Source of the DNA: an uncultured Bacteroides sp.
Lineage (GTDB): Bacteria > Bacteroidota > Bacteroidia > Bacteroidales > Bacteroidaceae
Length of the DNA: 64,000 nt
Direction: 5' to 3'
Assembly (NCBI GenBank): GCA_937890825.1
Contig: CALADS010000068.1
Span: 1-64,000 of the forward strand
Shown here: positions 1-8,576 of the stretch, piece after piece
Position numbering within the stretch: position 1 is the first letter of the stretch
Layout: each line of letters starts with the position of its first letter
Made by a program: the position numbers and the translations under genes
The notes under the pieces: generated by a model
The model's database searches: none
Seen by the model: the letters and a program-made list of their open reading frames with translations, nothing else
What the model was told of the DNA's origin: nothing

Positions 1-51
1 AGCAACAGACTCATAATCTGGAGGTCCCTGGTTCAAGCCCAGGCTGGTCCA
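1..51 (+). tRNA. tRNA with CAU anticodon (Met or Ile2), 3' part only
   Basis: The window begins inside this gene. Visible are the 3' strand of the anticodon arm with loop CTCATAA (10-16, anticodon CAT at 12-14), the T arm (stem CCTGG/CCAGG, loop TTCAAGC), the acceptor 3' strand CTGGTCC and discriminator A51. CCA is not encoded. The 5' half lies outside the window, so elongator Met and lysidine-modified Ile2 cannot be told apart. The gene is the integration target of the islands that follow: the integrated DNA restores the 3' end from the anticodon loop onward. Confidence 0.9.
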
Positions 52-133
52 CAAACTAAAAGGCTCATCTCTAACGAGATAGAGCCTTTTTTATTTGCAG
101 ACCCTCCAGATATAACTCTGTTGCTCTTGGTTG
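10..133 (+). repeat. att repeat copy 1 (left end of island 1)
   Basis: First of three direct copies of a 124-bp segment. It starts at the anticodon loop of the tRNA, includes the tRNA 3' end and the terminator hairpin, and ends at ...GCTCTTGGTTG. Against copy 2 I count one difference (ACTCTG here, AATCTG there); against copy 3 also one (TTATTT here, TTGTTT there). Sequences left of position 10 share nothing between copies, which defines the core boundary. Identity of this length at a tRNA 3' end is typical of tyrosine-recombinase attachment sites. Confidence 0.93.
61..93 (+). terminator. tRNA terminator hairpin inside the att core
   Basis: GGCTCATCTC pairs with GAGATAGAGCC (one bulge), with a TAAC loop and a run of T after it. 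It lies just after the tRNA 3' end. Being part of the att core, it is duplicated with every copy (near 11077 and 23221). Confidence 0.85.
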
Positions 134-157
134 ATTTAGTCCTAATATATAGCTGTT

Positions 158-180
158 GTTTCACTATTGTTTCACCAATT
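158..180 (+). other. Probable integrase arm-type sites, left end of island 1
   Basis: Two direct GTTTCAC units 11 bp apart between the att core and the integrase start. The same pair, GTTTCACTATTGTTTCAC, recurs at 10943-10960 near the other end of the island. A diverged pair (GTTGACTAATT twice) occupies the equivalent place after att copy 3. Position, tandem arrangement and presence at both ends suggest binding sites for the N-terminal domain of the integrase. Function is inferred. Confidence 0.6.
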
Positions 181-194
181 AAACAGTGTACAAT

Positions 195-1463
195 ATGCTG
201 ACAATCAATGCAGAAGTCGTTAAGACTAAAAGACAATCTAACGAGTGTTTCACCATTCGCCTTAGATTCACTCTTGACAGGCGCATGAAAAGGCTTTCTA
301 CAAGTCTGTTCGCCAACCAAAAGGATTTGACTAAAGACTTCAAAATCAAGTCCTCATCACCTCTGAAAGGTAAAGTTGAACGTCTAATCAGAGATTATCA
401 AGAAAAATGTTCACAGCTCCAAGTTGAGTTAAACAATTATACCATTGAAGATATAATGGATTATCTGGACGGTGAACATCAGAAGCAACAAACCATTGAC
501 TTTATAAAGTTCAGTCGTGAGTGGATAGCTTCTGCCACCATTAAAGGAGCACCCAATTATACAACTGCCATCAATGCCTTGGTACGATTTGTTGGTAAGG
601 AAGAATTGGATATAAATCTTATCACCTTAGATTTCTTGGAACAGTTCAAAGCATTTTTAATTAGAGAACGTGATGCACGTACCAAGAAACTGATGCAGCA
701 GGGTAAACGTGTTACCTCTAACCGTACCCTTTCCCTCTACTTGGTAAGCATTAAGAAGCTATTCAATGAAGCTAAACGCAAGTTCAATAAGAAAGACAAG
801 AACCTTATTCTTATTCCTAACTCACCCTTTGAGGACTTCAAGATACCTAAACAGGAAGCTACACGTAAGAGAGCCATTCCAGCAGACATCATTAAAAAGG
901 TGTGGAAGCTGCCTTATAAAGACATGAAGAAAGGATATAAGTCCACCTGCCGTTATAACTTGGCTAAAGATTGTTTCATTCTATCATTCTGTCTTATGGG
1001 AATCAATTCAGCAGACCTTTACAATGCTACTGAAATGAGAGGGAACACTATTATCTATAACAGAACTAAGACCAAAGCTCGCAGATTGGATGGTGCAAAA
1101 ATGATGGTAGATATTCCTAAGATAGTGCAACCTCTCATTGATAAGTACAAGGATGGCACAGGCAAACGTCTGTTCAACTTCTATCAATACTATGGGGATG
1201 AAAAGACTTTTAATAAAGCTATCAATTACGGTCTAAAAGAGATTGGAGCAATATTAGAAGTAGATGATTTGGAATACTATGCAGCCCGGCACTCATGGGC
1301 TACTATCGCTCTCAACAAAGTAGGCATAGACAAATACATCGTTCATGCAGCTTTGAACCACATAGACGATTCCATGAAAGTGACAGACATTTATATTGAA
1401 CGTGACTTTGTAAATGAGAACAAGGCTAACGCCAAAGTTGTGAAGTACGTGTTTGGTAAGTAA
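195..1463 (+). CDS. int: Tyrosine recombinase, integrase of island 1
   Basis: Site-specific integrase of 422 residues, expected to insert and excise the island at the tRNA. The N-terminal 100 residues resemble the arm-binding domain of Bacteroidota integrases, followed by a SAM-like core-binding domain and a catalytic domain. Near the C terminus are the conserved box YAARHSWATIAL, then ALNHIDDSM and TDIYIERDF, which supplies the likely nucleophilic tyrosine. I chose ATG 195 over an in-frame GTG at 186, because the decayed integrase at 23353 begins with the same ATGCTGACAATCAA. The gene lies right after the att core and reads away from the tRNA, the usual layout. A strong terminator follows. 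Full length, no damage seen. Confidence 0.93.
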   Translation: MLTINAEVVKTKRQSNECFTIRLRFTLDRRMKRLSTSLFANQKDLTKDFKIKSSSPLKGKVERLIRDYQEKCSQLQVELNNYTIEDIMDYLDGEHQKQQTIDFIKFSREWIASATIKGAPNYTTAINALVRFVGKEELDINLITLDFLEQFKAFLIRERDARTKKLMQQGKRVTSNRTLSLYLVSIKKLFNEAKRKFNKKDKNLILIPNSPFEDFKIPKQEATRKRAIPADIIKKVWKLPYKDMKKGYKSTCRYNLAKDCFILSFCLMGINSADLYNATEMRGNTIIYNRTKTKARRLDGAKMMVDIPKIVQPLIDKYKDGTGKRLFNFYQYYGDEKTFNKAINYGLKEIGAILEVDDLEYYAARHSWATIALNKVGIDKYIVHAALNHIDDSMKVTDIYIERDFVNENKANAKVVKYVFGK

Positions 1464-1466
1464 GCT

Positions 1467-1509
1467 AATAATTCCCCACTTGTAGCAATGCAGGTGGGGA
1501 TTATTTTTT
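1467..1509 (+). terminator. Terminator after the integrase
   Basis: The hairpin CCCCAC/GTGGGG, extended by AATAAT/ATTATT with one bulged T, is followed by TTTTTT. It separates the integrase from the backbone genes. Confidence 0.8.
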
Positions 1510-1541
1510 AATTTTGTGCAGAATTGGAGCAGGAAGTACTT

Positions 1542-2384
1542 ATGGAAGATAACCAAAATATAGAAGAACAGAATATTCTCCCCAAAATGGATATAGATTT
1601 GTTAGCTGAAATGGAGAAAAGCATGGAAGATGATTTCAAGCGTGAATATCAGCAGGAAGATGTTGCATCTATTCTTGACAGCATAGAATATATCAGAATC
1701 TATTGCAGGAACTTCCCACTATTTAATGGAGACGATTATCAGCCGCTTCAAGCACCATTCGCATACTATCGTAGTCGCAATACATATTTAAAGGAGCTGC
1801 CATTTACAGAAGATGAGTTCTATAATTTCACACTGATACAGGAGGCTATCAACAAATTGGAGTTACAACCCAAACCAACCTTTGAGTTCATAGCATTCTT
1901 ATACCACATCATCAAAGTGTGGAGCGAGAACCAAATAACCACAGGGATTAACAGGGTAAACAACATTCTCTCCATCTTAGAGGAACAGCCCAATGCCAAA
2001 CTAAAAATGAATATCAAAGTAGATGGCAAGAACTTCGAATTCGAGAACTCCCTATTCATTCACTCTATGCTTGAATTTTATTCTTCCCATGAACAGGTCT
2101 CACACTATCTTGTGGAGCGAGAGAATAAAAGAGTACGAGAGCGCACTATCCAATATTCTTTGGTCAAGACATTGCTGGATTATCTTCCCATTAAAGTAAA
2201 GAAGCCAGAGGATGTAAAATTTGTACAAGCAGAAAGAGACTTAGCTTTATGCACTTTATATCTATGTAAATTACTAATGGGTGACCCTGCATACGTTTGT
2301 ACCAAAGATAACAACGCTACATTTGACAAGTTGATGAGAGACTTCAAAGACTTTAATATTACACTTCATCAGATGCTAACCTAA
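1542..2384 (+). CDS. Hypothetical protein, island backbone
   Basis: 280 residues, soluble, no signal peptide or membrane segment. The first 40 residues are strongly acidic (MEDNQNIEEQN...MEKSMEDD) and the rest looks mainly helical. I do not recognise a family. An upstream in-frame TTG (1524) could add six residues; ATG 1542 is the simpler start. It is the first of a series of same-strand backbone genes between the integrase and RadC, so a role in replication, maintenance or control of the island is possible but not shown. Confidence 0.75.
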   Translation: MEDNQNIEEQNILPKMDIDLLAEMEKSMEDDFKREYQQEDVASILDSIEYIRIYCRNFPLFNGDDYQPLQAPFAYYRSRNTYLKELPFTEDEFYNFTLIQEAINKLELQPKPTFEFIAFLYHIIKVWSENQITTGINRVNNILSILEEQPNAKLKMNIKVDGKNFEFENSLFIHSMLEFYSSHEQVSHYLVERENKRVRERTIQYSLVKTLLDYLPIKVKKPEDVKFVQAERDLALCTLYLCKLLMGDPAYVCTKDNNATFDKLMRDFKDFNITLHQMLT

Positions 2385-2518
2385 TGATATTCAGCAACGT
2401 AAAAACAGGGATATAAAACTTACTCTTACATACCCTATTTAAGAGACATATCTTTGCATCGCTTTCAGAAAGCTGGCAGGCACGTTGCCGCAGACTAATC
2501 ACTGAAAGCCCCAAAGAC

Positions 2519-3412
2519 ATGAAGAACTTAAATTTATTGTTCATCGAAGGTAACCGCACTAAAATTGACAATTCTAACGTAGTTGAATCTTACAACAAGA
2601 TTAAGGCATGGGGATTCATTGAAACAATGCCTATTGAATACTTCCCAATGGAAGAAGCTAAAGATAAATTAGGCGGTAGAAAGTTGTACAAACCTACTAT
2701 TGCTCGCAAGAAAGGAGAGGGCTCTGCTACTATCAGCAATTTCGAGATTAAAATGGTTGAAGTACAGGAAGCAGACTATGACAAGTACGACGGTGTTTGT
2801 GGCGATGGTCAGCATAGAACAATAGCCCTCATGTTTGATGAATTGAAAGATGTTACAGCTACTTATCAGCCAGTAAAACTCTCTAAAGAGAATATGGATA
2901 TATTGGCTTACATATCAATACGTAACAATGGCAGGAAATGGTCTAATGATGATTTTTATGCTTCCAATATTTCAACAGGAGATACTAATGCAGACTATAT
3001 CCTTAATAAAAGGAAAGAAGGCTATATTCCTGCATTCCTTTTCAACGTTTATACTCTTGGAACATCTAATCTGACAGCAGCACAAATCAAGTCAATCCAA
3101 CAAGGATATAAGAAACTCTCTGACTTTAGTAAAGTCCAAATCAGCCAAGACACACAAGATAAGGGAGATAGAATCTTAGCGGCATTAGAATCTAACAGCT
3201 TCATCTCTAATGATAGGTTTACTGGACGTTTTGGAGCAGGATTGAAAGCATTCTTTACTGAATGTAAAGATATAGAAGTGGTTGTAAACACTATCAACCA
3301 TATCAATAAAGAGAATTGGAATAAGTACTTCACCCCAATCGCAGGTCAGAGCATGGAAGCAAAATCTTACAAGGAAGCTCTGGCTAAATTGGCAGGACAA
3401 GTGAAGGAATGA
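2519..3412 (+). CDS. DGQHR-motif (ParB/sulfiredoxin-fold-like) protein
   Basis: 297 residues. The sequence VCGDGQHRTIALMFDEL near residue 97 is the signature of the DGQHR/ParB-like nuclease-fold group, in which the conserved Asp/Gly/Arg loop binds nucleotide or metal. A preceding stretch (IEYFPMEEAKDKLGGRK) fits the usual N-terminal strand. There is no HTH or HNH partner domain. It lies between a hypothetical gene and the SF2 helicase-like gene on the same strand, separated by short non-coding stretches. Known members are found in DNA-modification and phage or plasmid contexts; the role here is unknown. Confidence 0.7.
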   Translation: MKNLNLLFIEGNRTKIDNSNVVESYNKIKAWGFIETMPIEYFPMEEAKDKLGGRKLYKPTIARKKGEGSATISNFEIKMVEVQEADYDKYDGVCGDGQHRTIALMFDELKDVTATYQPVKLSKENMDILAYISIRNNGRKWSNDDFYASNISTGDTNADYILNKRKEGYIPAFLFNVYTLGTSNLTAAQIKSIQQGYKKLSDFSKVQISQDTQDKGDRILAALESNSFISNDRFTGRFGAGLKAFFTECKDIEVVVNTINHINKENWNKYFTPIAGQSMEAKSYKEALAKLAGQVKE

Positions 3413-3464
3413 CCTTTCAGACAGCCCATGTGACAGGTGGGCTTCTCTACTCCAAATTCTTGGG

Positions 3465-3487
3465 TTTGGCATTTCAGCCTTATAGAA
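3465..3487 (+). repeat. Intergenic repeat, copy A
   Basis: TTTGGCATTTCAGCCTTATA plus GAA (23 bp) is identical to 7928-7950. Neighbouring pieces also recur around both copies: a TTAG-rC-AyATCTAA element, ACTATCTCAA, ACAGATTTT and CCAACAATAT. The two intergenic stretches (3413-3579 and 7821-8060) therefore look like shuffled duplicates of one regulatory region. No gene is visible here. Confidence 0.7.
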
Positions 3488-3579
3488 CTATCTCAAATTA
3501 CCCATTATATGAACTTTAGACATATCTAAGATTCTATAATTGGGGTTACAGCTAACAGATTTTTAAAAGCCAACAATAT

Positions 3580-5190
3580 ATGATTACCAAGTTAGATATT
3601 CAAGAGAAAGATGGATTCCTTATCATGAAGGACTTCCCTATGAACTGCATCTTTAATAAGGTCAAGACAGGTTGCGGTGCTACTACCATAGCACTTACCA
3701 ATAACGAGAATTATATCATTACTGTTCCAACCACAGAACTGATTGAGAACAAATGCTATCCAACTAAAGATGCAGATGGTAATGTGAAGTTCTGGAAGAA
3801 ACATGAACGCAGAGCAGGATTAAGTCCTGTTGTTGATAACCTGTTTGGCTTATATGGAAATTTCACCTTAGAACTAAAGAAGAAGTTAAAGGACTACCTG
3901 TCTTCTGTTGGAGTGAAGAAGATTATCTGCACCTATGACAAGATAGACAAGCTGATGGAGTTTATCAATCCTAAAGACTTTAAACTGACGATTGACGAAT
4001 ACCACAACTTCCTTAAACAATACTCATTCAGAGACAAGGCTATTAATGGCGTGTTGGCTCACTTTAAAGAGTTCAAATCCTATTGCTTCTTGTCAGCTAC
4101 CCCTATTCCAAACAATTTGAAACCAGCAATCTTCAATGACATTCCAGAATACATGGCTGATTGGAATACAACAGACGATATTACTGTTTATCCTTACCAT
4201 ACAGACAAGCCTTATATGGTAGCAGCCAAATTCATCAAGACCTACCAAGCTAAAGGCTGTCTGAATGTGAACGGCATTGAGAGCAAGGAAGCATACTTCT
4301 TCATCAACAGCGTTACTGAAATCAAAGCCATACTTAAACAGACGCAATTAACAGAAGATGATTATAGAATTATCTGTGCAGACAATCCTAAGAACAGAAG
4401 AACCTTAGAAGAATATACTATATCAAGTTCTGCTGACGCTCCCAAGAAATTCAACTTCATCACTTCCAAATCATTTGAGGGTGTGGACTTCCATTCTGAA
4501 ACAGGATTATGCTTTGTGGTCAGCAACGTTCAGAACAGACACACATTGGTCAGCATTGATATGGATATACCTCAAATTGTAGGAAGAATCAGAACCAAGT
4601 CCAATCCATTTAGGAATAAAGTAGTCCATATCTTCAACACTAAAGCTACTGATCATTACACAACATTTGAAGAAATGGAGCAGATTGTGGATAAGGAAGT
4701 AAAGGCAGCACAAGAAAGGGCTGATATGCTTAATAATACCAAACTATCAGAAGCGGCAACCAAGCAACAGATTAATGAGATTAAGAAAGTTGGGATTGAA
4801 TCTTACCTATCTTATCAAGAGAATAAATTTGTCGTTAATGATATGGTAGCCAAGTTACAGCTTTACAGCTATTATATTGCTACTGTGGTTTACCAATCAG
4901 ACAAATCATTAAGAGAAACTTATGCCCAATCTGGAATAGTAACTACTAAAGGTAAATGGCATATCGCACCAGAGAAGTTTGTCAAGGAATTAATTGTAAA
5001 GCCAACTTTCAGAGAATTACACAAAAGATATTGTGAAATCAAAGCAAACCCAATGACATTCGACTTGCAAGCTATTGAGATAGAACATGAATATCCAATC
5101 TTAGGCAGGGCTTACCGCCAACTTGGAATAAAGGAATTAAAGCCGTTACGAACCATCAAATCCATTAAGGAGGCTTTGGGTGAAGCATAA
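3580..5190 (+). CDS. SF2 helicase-like protein with altered Walker A
   Basis: 536 residues. The order of SF2 motifs is readable: a P-loop-like VKTGCGATT near residue 30, IDEYH (DExH box) near 133, FLSATPIP (motif III) near 172, a C-terminal domain with SKSFEGVDF, and QIVGRIRT (motif VI) near 330. The P-loop has Ala where the lysine of GK[ST] should be, so ATP hydrolysis may be weak or the loop unusual for this family. After residue 380 follows a 150-residue helical region without a family match. It lies between the DGQHR and DUF3871 genes, part of the conserved-looking backbone; a role in island replication or transfer is inference. Confidence 0.72.
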   Translation: MITKLDIQEKDGFLIMKDFPMNCIFNKVKTGCGATTIALTNNENYIITVPTTELIENKCYPTKDADGNVKFWKKHERRAGLSPVVDNLFGLYGNFTLELKKKLKDYLSSVGVKKIICTYDKIDKLMEFINPKDFKLTIDEYHNFLKQYSFRDKAINGVLAHFKEFKSYCFLSATPIPNNLKPAIFNDIPEYMADWNTTDDITVYPYHTDKPYMVAAKFIKTYQAKGCLNVNGIESKEAYFFINSVTEIKAILKQTQLTEDDYRIICADNPKNRRTLEEYTISSSADAPKKFNFITSKSFEGVDFHSETGLCFVVSNVQNRHTLVSIDMDIPQIVGRIRTKSNPFRNKVVHIFNTKATDHYTTFEEMEQIVDKEVKAAQERADMLNNTKLSEAATKQQINEIKKVGIESYLSYQENKFVVNDMVAKLQLYSYYIATVVYQSDKSLRETYAQSGIVTTKGKWHIAPEKFVKELIVKPTFRELHKRYCEIKANPMTFDLQAIEIEHEYPILGRAYRQLGIKELKPLRTIKSIKEALGEA

Positions 5191-5525
5191 ACCTATCTCA
5201 TAAGATGATTACATAAGTTTATAGTGTAACGAGCGAGGAGGTACACTACATTATTATCCCCCCTCATGGCTCTAAATAAAAAAGAATGCTTTAGAAATGT
5301 AGTCCAACGGCTGACAGGAATAAGCATTCTTTTTAATCCAAGAACAGGCACGATGCACTATTACCATAGCCTGCCAATAATTTACTAATGCTCCTCATTT
5401 CCTTTGAAAGAATCTTTAGGGAAAGACATAGGACAGCCTAAGATGCAAGCGAAGAAATTCACTTGTGTTTTAGGCTCGTTCCTATTTAATCCATTCAATC
5501 AATAACCATTTAATTCAATTTCATT
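5191..5525 (+). other. Intergenic region with terminator-like hairpin
   Basis: 335 bp without a credible gene. It contains a hairpin at 5279-5335 (AAAGAATGCTT/AAGCATTCTTT, long loop, then T-rich), a likely terminator for the helicase-like gene. The remainder (5340-5525) is leader or promoter sequence for the DUF3871 gene. I see no exact TAnnTTTG box. Confidence 0.5.
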
Positions 5526-6548
5526 ATGAGAGATTTAGTAATTATGCCAGCTATGGCACAGCGTAGAGAATCATTAAACATGGGTGAGTTTGCAGAAGAA
5601 GCAATCATTGTAGATGAAGTAGCAGCACCCAAGAAAGTAAACCATTTCATTGAAGCGAATACACAGGAAGCAACCTTACATCATCTGAAACATGAGTGCA
5701 TTACTCCTGTGTTCTCTAAAGACAATGAACTTACCATTAACCATGCCGCATTTGTGGAAACCATACAGGATGCAGCACAGTCATTCTTTAACGGTGAGAA
5801 AGTGGAACAGGCAGATATTCGTGTGAGCCACATTATCAAAGGCAGAATCCCTGAAGCTATCCATAAACCAGCCAACCAACTGTTGGAATCTGATAAGACT
5901 ATCTACTACGAGAGGGCAGCTTTCAGCATTGATGTTCCAACCATCTATGAAACGGTTGGAGGAAATAAGCTGAACCTGTCTATCGTAGGTGTGAGGGCTT
6001 ATAATCAGATGAACTTATACAGCAAGAAAGTTCCAGAGTTGTTCAGATTGGCGATTGGATTCAAAAATCAAGTCTGTTGCAATATGTGTGTCTTTACAGA
6101 TGGCTACAAGGACGATTTAAGGGTGAGCAGTACAAGTGAACTCTATCGTGCAGCTTTGGAACTGTTCAACAACTACAATCCTGCCAAGCATCTTTATCTG
6201 ATGCAGCAATTAGGCAACACTTCCATGAGTGAACACCAATTCGCACAGATTATAGGCAAGGCAAGACTTTACCAATGCTTACCAACAGGCTATCAAAAGG
6301 CATTGCCAAGAATGTTACTTACAGATACACAGATTAACAGTGTAGCCAAAGCATACATTCACGATGAGAATTTTGGCAGCTTTGGGAGTGAGCTTAATAT
6401 GTGGAAGTTCTATAACTTGCTTACAGGAGCTAACAAGTCAAGCTACATTGATTCATTCTTAGACCGTTCTTTAAATGCTACTGAAATGGCAGTTGGAATC
6501 AACGCAGCTTTACATGGTGACGAACGCTATAAGTGGTTCATTGATTAA
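5526..6548 (+). CDS. DUF3871 family protein
   Basis: 340 residues, cytoplasmic. The pattern matches the Bacteroidota-restricted DUF3871 family: an N-terminal linker (MGEFAEEAIIVDEV), a core with ANTQEATLHHLKHECITPVF and SHIIKGRIPEAIHKPANQLL, and a C-terminal part ending LNATEMAVGINAALHGDERYKWFID. Family members are typically carried by integrative elements near RadC-like genes, as here. They resemble phage-type DUF932 proteins in layout, but biochemical function is unknown. It has its own terminator at 6572-6603. Confidence 0.8.
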   Translation: MRDLVIMPAMAQRRESLNMGEFAEEAIIVDEVAAPKKVNHFIEANTQEATLHHLKHECITPVFSKDNELTINHAAFVETIQDAAQSFFNGEKVEQADIRVSHIIKGRIPEAIHKPANQLLESDKTIYYERAAFSIDVPTIYETVGGNKLNLSIVGVRAYNQMNLYSKKVPELFRLAIGFKNQVCCNMCVFTDGYKDDLRVSSTSELYRAALELFNNYNPAKHLYLMQQLGNTSMSEHQFAQIIGKARLYQCLPTGYQKALPRMLLTDTQINSVAKAYIHDENFGSFGSELNMWKFYNLLTGANKSSYIDSFLDRSLNATEMAVGINAALHGDERYKWFID

Positions 6549-6571
6549 ATGAGCTTTATTGATTGAGAGAG

Positions 6572-6603
6572 GAAAGGGCAGCTATCAGTTAGTTGTCCTT
6601 TCT
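6572..6603 (+). terminator. Terminator after DUF3871 gene
   Basis: GAAAGGGCAGCTA pairs with TAGTTGTCCTTTC (two G-U pairs) around a short loop, followed by TTTATTT. Confidence 0.75.
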
Positions 6604-6635
6604 TTATTTCTACCAACTTATTAAACACATACATT

Positions 6636-7082
6636 ATGAATATAGATTATACAGTAGGAGAAGTGGAACTGTCCTACAAACCAAAATTTAAAAGTCTGCA
6701 TCAAGTAACTTGTTCGGAAGATGCTTATAAATACTTGCTTCCTACCTATAAGGAGGGAACTATCTGTTACAAGGAATATTTCAAAGTCCTGTTCTTAAAC
6801 CAAGCCAAGCAAGTTTTAGGTTACACTCTTATATCAGAGGGTGGAATTACTGAAACGTCTGTTGATGTCAGAGTAATTCTGCAAGCCGCATTGCTCACCA
6901 ATTCAGTAGCCATTATTCTTGCACATAATCATCCAAGCGGTAATCTGAAACCAAGCAGGCAGGATATGGAGATTACTAAACAGGTCAAGGATGCTGCAAG
7001 ACTTATGAGGATTACAGTTTTAGACCACCTCATATTAACAGATGCAGGATATTACAGCTTCGCAGACGAGGGAGAATTATAA
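6636..7082 (+). CDS. radC: RadC-like JAB/MPN domain protein
   Basis: 148 residues forming only the JAMM domain of RadC, without the N-terminal helix-hairpin-helix of chromosomal RadC. The zinc site is complete: a Glu in LISEGGITETS and the H-x-H-x7-S-x2-D box (HNHPSGNLKPSRQD) near residue 92. RadC-like proteins of this short type are standard genes of Bacteroidota mobile elements and phages. The family fold is that of deubiquitinase-like metalloproteases, but the substrate is unknown. It lies between DUF3871 and a second recombinase, with hairpins on both sides. Confidence 0.85.
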   Translation: MNIDYTVGEVELSYKPKFKSLHQVTCSEDAYKYLLPTYKEGTICYKEYFKVLFLNQAKQVLGYTLISEGGITETSVDVRVILQAALLTNSVAIILAHNHPSGNLKPSRQDMEITKQVKDAARLMRITVLDHLILTDAGYYSFADEGEL

Positions 7083-7090
7083 TAAGGTAA

Positions 7091-7120
7091 AGGGCACTCA
7101 ATTTCCAAGTTGGGTGTCCT
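7091..7120 (+). terminator. Terminator-like hairpin after radC
   Basis: GGGCACTCAA and TTGGGTGTCC pair with two G-U pairs over an 8-nt loop; there is no long T-run afterwards. Confidence 0.55.
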
Positions 7121-7232
7121 TATCATATTCACTTCTGCTATTAGTGAATGTTCCTTTAGTAATCAATGAGTTAGTAAATCCAACTCAGAATTAATATTCA
7201 CTTCTATTCATTAACCTATAAAACAGAACATT

Positions 7233-7820
7233 ATGTCACTTAAATATTCAAGCACAACGGCAGACTATCTTGTTTGGTCTGATGCAATGAACCTCATAAG
7301 GAAGTTAGCCAAAGATGAGAATTATAAAATCTCACTCCTTATAGCTTTGGGATGCTTCACAGGATTAAGAATATCTGATATTCTATCTCTAAGGTGGAAG
7401 CAGATATTAGGTACTGACGAGTTTACAGTAATTGAGCAAAAGACAGGCAAGGTAAGAACTATAAGACTGAACACACAATTACAACATCATATTAAAGAGT
7501 GCTACGAGCATATAAATCCTATTGGAATCAATGCGCCAATTCTTATAAGTCAGAAAGGCACAGTCTTTTCAGTCCAACGAATCAATATCATTCTTAAAGA
7601 GGTGAAGAAGAAGTACAGGTTAAAGATTAAGAACTTTAGTTGCCATTCACTTAGAAAGACATTCGGCAGGCAGGTCTATAACATGAACAGCGATAATGCT
7701 GAACTTGCCTTAGTAAAGCTCATGGAACTGTTCAACCATAGTTCTGTTGCCATTACTAAAAGATACTTGGGATTAAGACAGGAAGAAATCTTGCAGACTT
7801 ATGACTGTTTGAGCCTCTGA
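7233..7820 (+). CDS. Short tyrosine recombinase (catalytic domain only)
   Basis: 195 residues covering only a tyrosine-recombinase catalytic domain: Arg I in CFTGLRISDILSLRW, the H-x-x-R box SCHSLRKTFGRQ, the second-His region LFNHSSVAITKRYLG with the likely nucleophile Tyr. The SAM-like core-binding and arm-binding domains are absent, so it is unlikely to be a stand-alone integrase. It may act as a resolvase, an excision or directionality partner, or a regulator of the main integrase. It is the last backbone gene before a long non-coding stretch. Confidence 0.85.
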   Translation: MSLKYSSTTADYLVWSDAMNLIRKLAKDENYKISLLIALGCFTGLRISDILSLRWKQILGTDEFTVIEQKTGKVRTIRLNTQLQHHIKECYEHINPIGINAPILISQKGTVFSVQRINIILKEVKKKYRLKIKNFSCHSLRKTFGRQVYNMNSDNAELALVKLMELFNHSSVAITKRYLGLRQEEILQTYDCLSL

Positions 7821-8576
7821 TGATTGGGACAGGATTATTAAGATACATCTTTATAGTGGTCTGAATGGTTCTGTCCCAAATCAATAGGATATTAAGTTTA
7901 GGCACATCTAAAGTCCAATCTTGGTAGTTTGGCATTTCAGCCTTATAGAAGTAGTTCAATTCCATAAGTTTACAGATTTTATAACTATCTCAACTCTTAT
8001 TAATCATGTCGCAGGTAGCACTTCTTGAATATCCAACAATATGCTGACCTAAAGACAGTAATTTAAGGTGGGTAAGAATATTCAGAATTTAGTCCTTATA
8101 TGAGAAGAAGTGAATTTGATACCCACATAGATTTAGAGAGTTCATATGCTACCCTGCTTAAATACTCCTTTAATTCCCTGTTTAGTAACACAATAATTAC
8201 TATTTATCCTCACTCCATGCTGATAGATTTAAAACCTTTTGTTACCTTTGCACCAATTCCAATGAACTAATGAGATAGGGAGTTGGAAGGACATATTTAA
8301 CGAAAGGTGTTATTGAAATTATCTTCTATTCTCAAATTCTCGCAAAATTTGAAACGCTGTGAAGATGATAGCAATAGCACCCCACCATTGATATATACCT
8401 ACCTTATGTTTGTAAGGCTTAGATATTGTCAAATTGGTGTGGGTTGCTATTGTTTTATCCACAGCAAAGGCAATGCGAGAAGCCAGAGAATAGGGTAAAG
8501 CAAATAGTGTTCCCACACCTTTTTTATTATAACAGCTTATCCATAGGGAACAGGTGGGCGCATAACGATATATACA
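7821..8576 (+). other. 756-bp non-coding stretch with repeat copy B and a promoter
   Basis: No credible gene. It holds the second copy of the 23-bp intergenic repeat (7928-7950) with shuffled flanking pieces. A Bacteroides-type -7 box TACCTTTG lies at 8243-8250 and would start a leader of more than 300 nt before the gene at 8577. Near the leader's end, GTTCCC and GGGAAC (about 8509 and 8547) form an inverted repeat. A long leader could hold a structured or regulatory RNA; I cannot name one. Confidence 0.5.
8243..8250 (+). promoter_or_regulatory. Promoter -7 box for island 1 cargo
   Basis: TACCTTTG followed by CACC fits the Bacteroidota consensus TAnnTTTG. It would drive the cargo genes 8577-10863. 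Confidence 0.55.
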
